From: AP-15 sp963698995
GTDB taxonomy: Bacteria; Pseudomonadota; Alphaproteobacteria; ATCC43930; CGMCC-115725
Assembly (NCBI GenBank): GCA_963698995.1
Contig: CAVOTD010000074.1
Span: forward strand, 1 to 64,000
Direction: 5' to 3'
DNA length: 64,000 nucleotides
Below, piece after piece: positions 50,782-59,606 of the stretch. The notes below the pieces were generated by a model. The model saw nothing but the letters and a program-made list of their open reading frames with translations, was not told the DNA's origin and did not search any database. Every line of letters begins with the position of its first letter. Within the stretch, counting starts at the first letter, position 1. The position numbers were made by a program, and so were the translations under genes.

Positions 50782-51840
50782 ATGACCACGCCAGGAACGC
50801 CGGGTGGTTCGAGCGACTTCCCGCAACAGGTAGCTGCGCCGCTGACGCGCGCCGCAATCTTTCTGGTCGTGACGATAAACCCTGGCGTCGACAACCGCAA
50901 GACCGTGCGGTCGCTGTGTGCCGACCTCGCCGCCCTGCTGCGCGCGGTCGGATTTCGCGATCTCGACGGAAGCCTCTCTTGCGTGATGGCCATCGGGTCC
51001 GACGCCTGGGACCAGCTCTTCGGGCAGCCGCGACCGGCAGAACTGCACCCGTTCCGGGAGATCCGCGCCGGGCTCGCGCCATGCCGTTGCGACACCGGGC
51101 GACCTGCTGTTCCACATTCGCGCTGAGCGAATGGATCTCTGCTTCGAATTGGCGACGCAGATCATGGCGCGGCTCGGAGACGCGGTGTGCGCCGGTCGAC
51201 GAGGTGCACGGCTTTCGTTACTTCGACAGCCGCGATCTGATCGGCTTTGTCGACGGGACGGAGAACCCTAGAGGTCAGGAAGCGATCGACGCCACTCTGG
51301 TCGGCGAGGAGGACGCCGCGTTCGCCGGCGGCAGCTATGTGATCGTGCAGAAGTATCTCCACGATCTGGCCGCTGGAATGCGTCTGCCGACGGAGGCGCA
51401 GGAGCGCATCATCGGCCGCACCAAGCTGTCCGACATCGAACTGGATGACGCGGTCAAGCCGACCTCGGCGCACAGTCGCGCTGACGACGATCGTGGAGGA
51501 CGGCAAGGAATCAAGATCCTCCGCGACAACATGGCGTTCGGTCAGGCTGCAGAGGGCGAGTTCGGCACCTATTTCATCGGCTACAGCCGGTCGCCCGCGA
51601 CGATCGAGCAGATGCTGGCGAACATGTTCGTCGGCCGGCCGCCCGGCAACTACGACCGGTTGCTCGACTTCAGCCGCCCCGTCACCGGCAATTTGTTCTT
51701 CGTACCGTCGGCGACGTTTCTGGACAACCTGACCACCGATGAGCCGGCGGTGGCAGTCGAGCCCGCCGCACTCCGTCCCGGCGGCGCCCGATGGTTCCCT
51801 TGGCATCGGTTCCCTCAAAGGAGATCCCCGCCATGAATAA
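50782..51840 (+). pseudogene. DyP-type peroxidase, encapsulin cargo (frameshifted)
   Basis: A heme peroxidase of the dye-decolorising family. N-terminal part AAPLTRAAIFLVVTINPG, then GDLLFHIRAERMDLCFELA, the family GxxDG motif in YFDSRDLIGFVDGTENPRG, the region RTKLSDIELDDAVKPTSAHS, and FFVPSATFLDNLTTD. The frame changes near 51,085, 51,190, twice around 51,475-51,510, and near 51,770. In the last frame the gene ends DGSLGIGSLKGDPRHE, the canonical C-terminal peptide that loads cargo into family 1 encapsulins. The encapsulin ATG lies eight bases before this stop, so the two are translated together. Catalytic residues look present once the frames are joined. Confidence 0.85.
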
Positions 51841-52642
51841 CCTGCATCGCGAGCTTGCCCCGATCTCCGATCCGGCGTGGGCTCAGATCGAGGAGGAGGC
51901 CTCGCGCACGCTCAAACGCCACCTCGCCGGGCGCCGGGTGGTGGATGTGAACGGGCCAAGCAGCGCGGCGCTGGCTGCCGTCGGTACCGGCCACCAGCGG
52001 GACATTGCGGCGCCGGGGGACGGGATTATCGCCCGGCAGCGCGAAGCGAGGGCGCTGGTCGAACTGCGCGTTCCGTTCGAGCTGGAGCGACAGGCAATCG
52101 ACGACGTGGAGCGCGGCGCGAACGATTCGGACTGGCAGCCGGCGAAAGACGCCGCGCGACGTATGGCGTTTGCCGAAGACGGCGCCATCTTCGAGGGTTA
52201 TCCCGCGGCCGGCATCGCCGGAATCCGTCAGGGAAACAGCAATCCCAGCATCAGGCTGCCCACTGATGTCAGTCATTACCCTGACGCCATCGCCGAGGCG
52301 CTGAAGCACTTGCGCCTCGCGGGCGTCAACGGCCCCTATTCGGTGCTGCTCGGCGCCGACGCGTATACCGCCCTCGACGCGGTCAGTGACCAGGGATACC
52401 CGGTAAGGCAGCACATCGAGCACCTCGTCGACAATGAGATCATCTGGGCCCCGGCCATTGCGGGGGCCTTTGTCGTCACGACGCGGGGCGGCGATTTCGA
52501 CCTGCACATCGGCCAGGATATCTCGATCGGCTATTCCAGCCACACCGATGCGGCCGTCCGGCTCTACCTGCAGGAGACGTTCACCTTTCTCCTACTCACT
52601 GCAGAGGCCGCCGTTGCATTGGGCATGCCGGAATCCCAGTGA
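51833..52642 (+). CDS. Family 1 encapsulin shell protein
   Basis: A 269-residue protein of the encapsulin (linocin M18, HK97-fold) family that self-assembles into an icosahedral nanocompartment. The start MNNLHRELAPISDPAWAQIE matches the N-terminal arm that forms part of the cargo-binding cleft. Later marks are GRRVVDVNGPSSAALAAVGT, ELRVPFELERQAIDDVERGA, DDAARRMAFAEDGAIFEGYP-like (here KDAARRMAFAEDGAIFEGYP), and GGDFDLHIGQDISIGYSSHT near the end. The frame is intact and the length is normal. Its ATG overlaps the DyP stop region by eight bases, the standard DyP-encapsulin layout. Confidence 0.95.
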   Translation: MNNLHRELAPISDPAWAQIEEEASRTLKRHLAGRRVVDVNGPSSAALAAVGTGHQRDIAAPGDGIIARQREARALVELRVPFELERQAIDDVERGANDSDWQPAKDAARRMAFAEDGAIFEGYPAAGIAGIRQGNSNPSIRLPTDVSHYPDAIAEALKHLRLAGVNGPYSVLLGADAYTALDAVSDQGYPVRQHIEHLVDNEIIWAPAIAGAFVVTTRGGDFDLHIGQDISIGYSSHTDAAVRLYLQETFTFLLLTAEAAVALGMPESQ

Positions 52643-52725
52643 TATCGGGTCAGTTACAGAGAGCCGCCGTTCGAGCCTCCGGGGAGCAATCCGAGTAAGC
52701 GGTGGCGAAGCCTCGGGGAAGGACT

Positions 52726-53799
52726 TCACCGTACCTTTCGTTCATTGACGCGCGTCGCTGTTGTCGGATCATTGCGATCATCACGCCAGGTGGCATGATT
52801 GAAGTGGATGACAAAATCGCCATTGTAAGAGGCGACTGCCTCACTGAACGTCAGCCTTCCGATACGGACCCAGTCGGCGAACCGCCGCCGCTGAAAAAAC
52901 GCCGGGCCATGGGTCGATCCCTCGTCCGTAACCTCGATATGGAAAGTCAAGACACGCTGTGGAGCAGGGTCGCCTCGATCATAGATTTGCGCCATGATTT
53001 CGTCGCGAAAATCCAGTGCTTCGCCGGGGATCCTCGGCTGAGCAGGATCAACCAATAGTCGCATAAACGCCGGCGTTCGGGTAGCCTCACCATCCGGTTT
53101 ACCCAGTTCGGCGATCTGATAGAGCTGGCGTTGCGTCGGTTCCTTATCCGCCTGACGGAAAAGAGCTGCTTCGACCAGCAGGATTGGCACCCCGAAACCG
53201 CGACGCCAGCCGGTAGTGTCAGGCGCATTATGGAGCTCTGCGTCATTGATGTAATCGGTCCGGTCGCCGCCGAGGTCTTGCTGGGTAATAAAATTGGCCG
53301 TCCGAAGCAGCTCGCCATGCTGCGGATCGGTTGTTGAGAAGAGCTTGCCGACCAGCGACAACGACCTTGTGCGGCCCCGCCGCGTCTCCTTGCAGCAGGT
53401 CGAATACCGTCCGATTGCCAGCGCTCGACTTCCCTCTCGAAAATAGCCTGAATACGGGGTTTGCTGGGAAATTTCCCACAGCCCGATCAAGCAAATGCCG
53501 TTCGGATGAATAATTCGCCGAAAGCCCTTTTGATCAATGCCCCAGCGCAGATCAGCCTGTAAATCGACAGCTCTCGCGACCGCCTGGCGAAAAAAGAACG
53601 GCGGCCCGAAAGGCAACGCTCCGCGCAGCACACCAAGCAAGTTGACGGCGTAGTTCGGCAGCGGCGGCACCCCAGGGCCGCCCCATGGCTGCTGATACGG
53701 GTTGGCGAACAAGGCGTCGCGCACCTCAGAGAAGCGCGAGCCCCGGTAACCTCGGTCTTCTTCGGTGACTTGTTCTGTCCCGAAATACGTCGGGTCCAT
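52726..53799 (-). CDS. Catalase-superfamily-like protein (tentative)
   Basis: An intact 357-residue soluble protein, MDPTYFGTEQVTEEDRGYRG. Features that recall heme catalase-like proteins are DLRWGIDQKGFRRIIHPNGI near residues 80-100, the Arg-rich stretch STCCKETRRGRTRSLSLVGK, and FITQQDLGGDRTDYINDAEL. The classical catalase active-site histidine motif was not identified, so enzymatic activity is uncertain. It converges on the DyP-encapsulin pair and may belong to the same oxidative-stress group. It could equally be a heme-free paralogue. Confidence 0.45.
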   Translation of the reverse strand: MDPTYFGTEQVTEEDRGYRGSRFSEVRDALFANPYQQPWGGPGVPPLPNYAVNLLGVLRGALPFGPPFFFRQAVARAVDLQADLRWGIDQKGFRRIIHPNGICLIGLWEISQQTPYSGYFREGSRALAIGRYSTCCKETRRGRTRSLSLVGKLFSTTDPQHGELLRTANFITQQDLGGDRTDYINDAELHNAPDTTGWRRGFGVPILLVEAALFRQADKEPTQRQLYQIAELGKPDGEATRTPAFMRLLVDPAQPRIPGEALDFRDEIMAQIYDRGDPAPQRVLTFHIEVTDEGSTHGPAFFQRRRFADWVRIGRLTFSEAVASYNGDFVIHFNHATWRDDRNDPTTATRVNERKVR

Positions 53800-53975
53800 G
53801 TCACTAGCCTTTACGCGAAGCGAGCCTTGCTGCTGCGGAATCTAAAACATTCTTCGGGGGACCGTGAGCAACTTCGAGCCGTTTCAGGAGCACGATAACG
53901 TGCGCGGTGGATAACATTCGCCCGATCGCGCTTCGGGGCGTATCATCGTGGCGTTCGGGAGGAGGGCGACGCGCA

Positions 53976-55164
53976 ATGGAAAAGAGATTTGGTGTGATAT
54001 CGGCGGATGGGCATTGCCGGCTGATGCACCTGCCCTTCGACCTGTGGACCAAACGTCTACCCAAAAAACTCCAGGAGAACGGGCCAAGGGTCGTCCAGGG
54101 GAGGGACGGCACCCGGCAATGGATCGTCGAGGGGCGCCCGTGGAGCGGGGTCGGCTGGGCCGGCGTCGGCCGGGGACCGGTCAATTGCTATACGCGGGCA
54201 GGCCTGGCGGAGGAGCCGGAGCCCGGCATCTTCCGCGCCGCACATCCCCGCTATCGCTGCGAAGACATGGACCGGGACGGGGTCGATGCCGAGCTCGTCA
54301 ACGGCCCTTATGAGCAAATCTCGGCGATCAAGGATCCGGAACTGCGCGCCGCTTGCGTGAGCGCCGTCAACGACTGGGCGCGGGAACTCTACGACGAGTC
54401 GAACGGCCGGTTCATCATGCTGCTCCCGCTACCGTGCCAGACACCAGAGGAGGCTGTCGCAGAGCTGATGCGGGTGGCGGAGTTCGGCCTGCCCGCCGGG
54501 GTCATCTTCGACTGGGTGAATGCTCCCGAGCCGGTCTTGCACCAGATGTGGGAACCGGTCTGGGCGGCAGCCGCGGAGACCGGTTTGCCGGTCAACTTGC
54601 ACGCCAATCCCAGCGGCGGGTCGCGCCAGTTAGGGGTCGGGGTCACCGGCGCGGAACCGCGCAACCAGTTCCTGATGAGGGTCGCCAACTTCCCGATGGG
54701 GGCCATGGCGGAACTGATGAGCGCGGTCGTCTTCTCGGGGATCTGCGATCGCCATCCCGGAGTGCGCTTTGTCCTGGAGGAGGCCGGCGTCGGCTGGGTG
54801 CCTTTCTTGTTCTGGCGCTTCGATCGTGAATACGATTTCGGCGGCCCGTCGAACTCGGGTCTTTAAGCCCGACATCCCGCTTTCCGAGATGCCGACCGAA
54901 TTCGTCAAGCGCCAAGTCTTTTTCACCTTCGAGGTCGAGGAAGAGGGCGGTTTTCGGCGCGTGCCGGAAATTGGTTTGCGCAATTTCCTGTGGGCCAGCG
55001 ACTTCCCGGGTCTGGACAGCCCTTGGCCGGATTCAAAGGCGATGGGGCACACCCCTGCGGAGGCAGCTCTCGGGAAGGACGCTCTCAACCAATTGGTCTT
55101 TGAAAACGCTGCGAGCCTCTACAAGATTCCGGTCACCCTGCCGCAGGAGGAAGCGCGCATCTAA
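53976..55164 (+). CDS. Amidohydrolase 2 family metal-dependent hydrolase (one frameshift)
   Basis: A TIM-barrel hydrolase or decarboxylase of the PF04909 type. The metal-binding start is VISADGHCRLMHLP, then YRCEDMDRDGVDAELVNGPY, NDWARELYDESNGRFIMLLP, LPVNLHANPSGGSRQ and FSGICDRHPGVRFVLEEAGV. The frame changes once near 54,860 and continues to NFLWASDFPGLDSPWPDSKA, the metal aspartate region, and VFENAASLYKIPV. About 395 residues. The first metal motif is DGH rather than the more common HxH. ATG 53,976 (MEKRFGVI) is the best start. The substrate is unknown. Confidence 0.8.
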
Positions 55165-55309
55165 CCCTAAGCCCGCCGCGGGCCCGGTCTGCGGGCGCAG
55201 GCGCGGTGGTGGTCGAGCAGAGACGGACAACAACCGGGCACCGCAAGCCGCCGCCGCCTGAGCTGTTCCACCCGGCGGAGATGCGCGGGGCCATTGGGTT
55301 GGGGCGGCA

Positions 55310-55850
55310 TCACTCCTTTACGCCACTGGACGTCAGCCCGCGCACCAGACAGCGGCGCACGAAGATGCTGAAGACCACGACCGGCAGCATGACCAGGGTC
55401 CCGCCGGCGGCGATCTTGCCCCATTCCCAGCCTTCGTACTGCATGAAATTGACGATTGCGACCGGCGAGGCCCGGCGCGGCGAGCGGCAGGGCGATCAGA
55501 CGGAACCCGTTCCATACGGCGCAGCCGTCGATCCAGGCGGCTTCTTCGAGGGCGCGCGGGACGCCGTCAAAGAATTTGCACATCATCCCGACGACGAGCG
55601 CGAGATTGACGGTCAGGTAGATGACCACGAGCGCGGCGAGGCTGTCGCAATGCTCGGTAATTACCCGCCGGATCGGAGAAATCGGCCGCACTGTGCGGAT
55701 GGACCAGGTCGCGCGGGGGTCTGGCTGGTGACGATCAAGTAGATCGTCGGGCCGAGGGTGACCACCGCAAGGACGAAGAGGGCGGGAAAGAGGCCGAGGG
55801 CGAAAGCGCGCCCCTCTCGCGCCGCCAATTCGGGAGCGTCGCACGCGCCG
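55310..55850 (-). pseudogene. Fused remnants of sugar ABC transporter permeases
   Basis: The 5' part (REGRAFALGLFPALFVLAVV, TLGPTIYLIVTSQTP) is the first helix of a MalF-type permease. After a gap it continues with a MalG-type permease: DSLAALVVIYLTVNLALVV, FFDGVPRALEEAAWIDGCAV and FRLIALPLAAPGLA (the EAA loop that contacts the ATPase). A second deletion and frame change lead to the end NFMQYEGWEWGKIAAGGTLV and RRCLVRGLTSSGVKE. The order implies that deletions joined two neighbouring permease genes. Non-functional. Confidence 0.75.
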
Positions 55851-55934
55851 GCCGGCGGCTCGCCGCGGCCCGCTCTATCGATGCAGGCTCTATTGCGACA
55901 GGTGCGTAATTAAGAGCCTGGCTCAGTCAATTCC

Positions 55935-56014
55935 GTCATTCCCGCGAACGCGGGAATCCAGGGTGGCAAGGTCCCATGCGGTGGCCCCTGGACCCCCGCT
56001 TGCGCGGGGGTGAC
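55935..56014. repeat. Pair of REP-like palindromes
   Basis: GTCATTCCCGCGAACGCGGG-AATCC (55,935-55,959) and CTGGACCCCCGCTTGCGCGG-GGGTGAC (55,988-56,014) form two hairpins between the decayed permease and binding-protein genes, like the pair near 41.6 kb. Confidence 0.75.
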
Positions 56015-56034
56015 GATGACACGCGCGGAGAAAG

Positions 56035-56700
56035 CTAATGCTTCAAGTCTCCCTCTAAGAGTTTAAGCCCCGCCCGCTTCAGCTCGGCCAGCGAGTTATG
56101 CTGCGCCCGTTGCATTGCCTCCTTGGCGGCCATCTGCCCCGACGCGATATTCTGGATCGCGATGTCGATCTGCTGGTCGACTTGCGGGTAGACATAGATC
56201 GTCCGGTATTTCATATAGCCGTGCGCGCCGAGGTCGATCGTGTCGAGATAGAGTTTGACGATGTCATGCCCGTTGACGTTCAGCTTGCACTTGAATTCCG
56301 GACTGTCGATCAGCGAGCGCCGGGTGATCGAGCTGTCGCCGCGCTCGACGACCATTCGTCGGATGGTCGGCTTCGACATTGCCCAGGTGATGAATTGCCA
56401 GACGGCGTCCTTGTTCTTAGCGCCGGCGGGGATCCCCCAGCCATGCGTCGCGACGCCGGGAAACCGCCCCTTCGGCCCGGTCGGACACATCGGGAAATTA
56501 CAGGTGTTGGCAACCTTGCTGTCCTTGGCACCCATCTGCACGGGGAAGATCTGGCCATTGGGCGAGTAGTTGGCACGGCCGGCTGATTGTAGATCGGGAA
56601 GGGATGGCGTCTCGTAATTGACCTTTGCACCGGTCGCCGCTTCGAATTGCGGGACATATTCGGTCAGGAGCTTGGCATAGGGCGAGCCTCCCGCTCTTAG
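56035..56700 (-). pseudogene. Sugar ABC transporter substrate-binding protein with internal deletion
   Basis: The upstream piece GGSPYAKLLTEYVPQFEAAT and GAKVNYETPS is the N-lobe start of a family 1 extracellular solute-binding protein. It runs directly into the C-terminal half: PNGQIFPVQMGAKDSKV, VATHGWGIPAGAKNKDAVWQ, ITWAMSKPTIRRMVVERGDS and IQNIASGQMAAKEAMQRAQH. Roughly 200 residues between them and the signal peptide are missing. With the permease remnants it was once a carbohydrate importer; the ATPase gene is not in the window. Confidence 0.78.
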
Positions 56701-56890
56701 GGCGATCCTGGCAGAGCGAGAAATGCTTTACAAGCCGAGGCGCTGGCCCGGCGAGCTCGCAGAGCGCTGCAATCGGCCAACGCAAACCAAGGGAAACAGG
56801 TTGGGAATTGCCGCGTTCCTATGTCACGAGGGGCCGCCCGCAGCCAAGATGAGGCGGCCGCCGCGGGACCGCCCGGGATGGGGACGGAAC

Positions 56891-57577
56891 ATGGACCGAT
56901 TGATCACTCGAATGGTGGTTCAGACGACGCTCTGGCTCGCGGCGATGGGGGCCGTCCTGTTTCTGGCGGCCGGGGATTGGCGCTGGCCGCAAGCCTGGGT
57001 TTTCCTTGGTGAGCTTGGGGTCTCTAGTTTCGCCGTCAGCTGGTGGCTGTTGCGCCACGACCCGGCGCTTTTGGCGTCGCGCCTGTCCGCGCCGGTGCGG
57101 CGCGACCAGATGCCCTGGGACCGCGTCTTTATGGTCGCCGTCATCATCGTCTTCACCGGCTGGATGGTGCTGATCGCGCTAGACGCGCGCCGCTTCGGGT
57201 GGTCGCACGTGGCGCTCTGGGCGCAGCTGCTGGGCTTCGTGCTGATCGCGCTGGGCATGGCCGCGGTCTGGCAGACCTTCCGCTTCAACACTTTCGCAGC
57301 CCCCCAAATCCGCGTGCAGGCCGGGCGCGGGCACCGGGTGGTGACCGACGGGCCGTATCGCATTGTGCGCCACCCGATGTATGCCGGCAGCGTGCTCTGG
57401 CTGCTTGGCATGCCGCTGCTGCTCGGCTCCTGGTGGGGTGTCGCTGCGGTTCCTCTGCTGGTCGCCGGACTGGCGCCGCGGGCCGTCGGCGAGGAGCGGA
57501 TGCTGAGCCGCGAGCTCCCGGGCTACGACGAATACGCAAGCAAGGTCAGGTTCCGCCTGATCCCGGGCATCTGGTAA
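56891..57577 (+). CDS. Isoprenylcysteine carboxyl methyltransferase-like membrane protein
   Basis: An intact 228-residue integral membrane protein with about five helices (TTLWLAAMGAVLFLAAG, AWVFLGELGVSSFAVSWWLL, VFMVAVIIVFTGWMVLIAL, LWAQLLGFVLIALGMAAVW, GSWWGVAAVPLLVAGLAP). The C-terminal catalytic segment HRVVTDGPYRIVRHPMYAGS and EERMLSRELPGYDEYASKVR is the ICMT/PEMT signature that binds SAM at the membrane. The bacterial substrate is unknown. ATG 56,891 is chosen over an upstream in-frame start because the upstream residues are not protein-like. Confidence 0.85.
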   Translation: MDRLITRMVVQTTLWLAAMGAVLFLAAGDWRWPQAWVFLGELGVSSFAVSWWLLRHDPALLASRLSAPVRRDQMPWDRVFMVAVIIVFTGWMVLIALDARRFGWSHVALWAQLLGFVLIALGMAAVWQTFRFNTFAAPQIRVQAGRGHRVVTDGPYRIVRHPMYAGSVLWLLGMPLLLGSWWGVAAVPLLVAGLAPRAVGEERMLSRELPGYDEYASKVRFRLIPGIW

Positions 57578-57876
57578 GAGGAGGAGGTCTCTCGCGATCG
57601 CGTCTAGGTTTGCCCGCCGCCGATCTCCTTCGGGCCGCCGGGGACCCTATTGCAGTCAGGTCACCCGAATTGAGATGGACCAGAGATTGGTCGATGTGCG
57701 CGGGTTTGCGGGGCAGGAACGGATCGGCGATGCGGGCTGCCGTGAACAACGCCAAAGAGCAATCAGTAGCTCGGGTTTCGGCACGCCAAACCACCGCAGC
57801 CTACCGGCGATCGGGCGACCGGGTTTTCACGCGCCTTGATCCGGCCTCATAAGGCCCACTGCGAGAGAGTGCCAAA
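57578..57876. other. Intergenic stretch, nothing recognised
   Basis: This lies between the convergent methyltransferase and FAD monooxygenase genes. No repeat, terminator or credible ORF was seen. Confidence 0.4.
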
Positions 57877-59094
57877 TTAATTGCCGGTTGACGCCAATGC
57901 CGGCCAGCGGTAATCGGGAAGCTGCAGTGTGTCGATTATACCCCTGCCGAATACGAGCCTTGCCAGCCCTGGGATTGCGAACGCCTTTATCACTTGATTG
58001 CGCAGGAACAGGCCCCATCGGGTCTTTGGCGCGAAAGCGGCGGCAGAGTGCTCTGCCGCCCGCTGTTTCGAGCCGACATAAGCTTGCAGAAGCTCTTCGT
58101 ATTTGCCAAAGGCCTCTTCGTGCCGTCCGCTTGCTTTGGCGAGTTCACCCGCCAACACGTAGGCCGCCGTCATAGCAAGGGCTGCGCCTTGCCCAGCCAT
58201 CAAGGACACACAGAATGCAGCATCCCCCGCGAGTGCCACGCGGCCTCGCGACCAGCTCTCCATCCTGATCTGGCTGACATCGTCGAAATAGAGGTCCTGT
58301 GTGCGATCCAGCTCGCCTAGGATGCGTGGACATTCCCACTTTGCCCCGCCAAAATTCTGGCTCAGCAGCGCCTTCTGCGCCGCCAGGTCGGGCATCTCCG
58401 GTAAACGACCAACATCGGCGGCGAAAACGAACAAAAACAGCGTCCGATCGTCATGCAATGCAAAGCGCCCTAACATGCGGCCTGGCTCATTATACATCAC
58501 ATACACATCGTCATCGCGCGGGCGATACCCGCGGACCTCGAAGGCCGCAACCAAATAGCCGAGCTGCTTCTCAAACCGATCCTGTGGCCCGAATGCGAGC
58601 CGGCGAACGTTCGAATGCAGACCGTCGGCGCCGATCACCAGATCGAACCGACGCTCGGCGGCATGCCTAAATTGAACCTGCACACGGTCCGCGTGTTCCT
58701 GAAGGCCGACAATCTCGTCACCGAGAATGATTTCCGTCGTGCCTTTGATCTTTTCGAATAGCAACCGTGAGAGGTCGCTGCGCCCAAGCGTCACAAAACG
58801 TCCGTCGGTAAACTCACGGAAGATCTTCGTTCCAAAGCCGGTCACACGGTGGCCGAGACTGTCGACAACACGCATCTCACGCGTGTGATAGCCAATGCGA
58901 TCGATCTCGCCTGCCAGACCCATGCGCTCCGCAATGTCGTATCCGAGGCCCCAGAAATCGACAACATAGCCGCCGCTGCGCAGCGCCGGCGCATGCTCGA
59001 TCAGCGTTGGCTCGAACCCTGCAGCTTTCAGCCAGAATGCGAGTGTTGGTCCGCAGATCCCCGCACCCGAAATCAGTACTGTTTTACGGCTCAT
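57877..59094 (-). CDS. FAD-dependent monooxygenase, PHBH-like
   Basis: An intact 405-residue flavoprotein. It starts MSRKTVLISGAGICGPTLAF (GxGxxG), then the substrate-side segment GGYVVDFWGLGYDIAERMGL, the DG motif LVIGADGLHSNVRRLAFG, and the FAD-binding GD motif RVALAGDAAFCVSLMAGQGA. This subgroup includes enzymes that hydroxylate phenols, and also tetracycline-inactivating relatives; the sequence alone does not decide. A C-terminal tail of about 60 residues (FAPKTRWGLFLRNQVIKAFA) follows. A gabD remnant lies just upstream of its start. Confidence 0.88.
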   Translation of the reverse strand: MSRKTVLISGAGICGPTLAFWLKAAGFEPTLIEHAPALRSGGYVVDFWGLGYDIAERMGLAGEIDRIGYHTREMRVVDSLGHRVTGFGTKIFREFTDGRFVTLGRSDLSRLLFEKIKGTTEIILGDEIVGLQEHADRVQVQFRHAAERRFDLVIGADGLHSNVRRLAFGPQDRFEKQLGYLVAAFEVRGYRPRDDDVYVMYNEPGRMLGRFALHDDRTLFLFVFAADVGRLPEMPDLAAQKALLSQNFGGAKWECPRILGELDRTQDLYFDDVSQIRMESWSRGRVALAGDAAFCVSLMAGQGAALAMTAAYVLAGELAKASGRHEEAFGKYEELLQAYVGSKQRAAEHSAAAFAPKTRWGLFLRNQVIKAFAIPGLARLVFGRGIIDTLQLPDYRWPALASTGN

Positions 59095-59111
59095 CTCCAA
59101 AGGGCTAGCAC

Positions 59112-59200
59112 ATGGGTCGAGATAATGCCCTCGTTGATGCCGACAATGCCGTATTCGAGGGCCTCGGCGACGCGCCAGATCCGGCCGATTTCGACGGTCT
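59112..59200 (-). pseudogene. gabD: gabD remnant E
   Basis: On the minus strand it encodes GRIWRVAEALEYGIVGINEG and IIST, a near-perfect part of the C-terminal region of succinate-semialdehyde dehydrogenase, and then breaks off where EVAPFGGM should follow. It is the only remnant on the minus strand. The break lies 18 bases before the FAD monooxygenase start, mirroring how remnants B and D abut neighbouring genes. Confidence 0.8.
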
Positions 59201-59326
59201 CCTCAGTGCCGCTTCCCGGAATACTGAGGAAAAGCGAGCACGAGGCCTATCGGCATGGTTGTGACGAGGGCGACCGATCGGGACACCTCCGATCAGCCTC
59301 GGCCATGATGCGGGTTGATTTCGGTT

Positions 59327-59590
59327 TTATCGATGATATTGGCCGGGTACCAGCCCGGATACCGGACCTCCGGGATTGATGGTCCCGGTGCCTTGCAGGT
59401 TCCCGTTCCCGTCACTAGAAACTTTGCCGACATAAACCGCCGGAAACGAGATTTGCGTGCCGGGGACAACGGAACTTCCCTGAGCGAGCAAGCCGTAGTT
59501 CCCTTTGATGTCGGAGTTGCTAAATGCCGGCGATCGATCGTCGGCAAACGCGTTCGAAGCCGTCACAAGAGCCAGCGGCAGCGGCGTCGG
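59327..59590 (-). CDS. Small secreted protein, probably truncated
   Basis: The stretch LPTPLPLALVTASNAFADDR is a signal peptide end. It is followed by SPAFSNSDIKGNYGLLAQGS and SFPAVYVGKVSSDGNGNLQG with TGTINPGGPV, a repetitive Gly/Asn-rich pattern seen in small exported proteins that begin with a G-x-Y-G-F-type motif. The start codon is not in the same frame as the rest, and the normal C-terminal half is missing. No function can be given. Confidence 0.4.
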   Translation of the reverse strand, partial: PTPLPLALVTASNAFADDRSPAFSNSDIKGNYGLLAQGSSVVPGTQISFPAVYVGKVSSDGNGNLQGTGTINPGGPVSGLVPGQYHR

Positions 59591-59606
59591 CAATGAGGGG
59601 CATCGG

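Noticed and set aside
57877..59094. Calling the FAD monooxygenase a tetracycline-inactivating enzyme
   Set aside because: General PHBH-fold motifs are shared by many flavin hydroxylases; no substrate-specific residues could be verified by eye.
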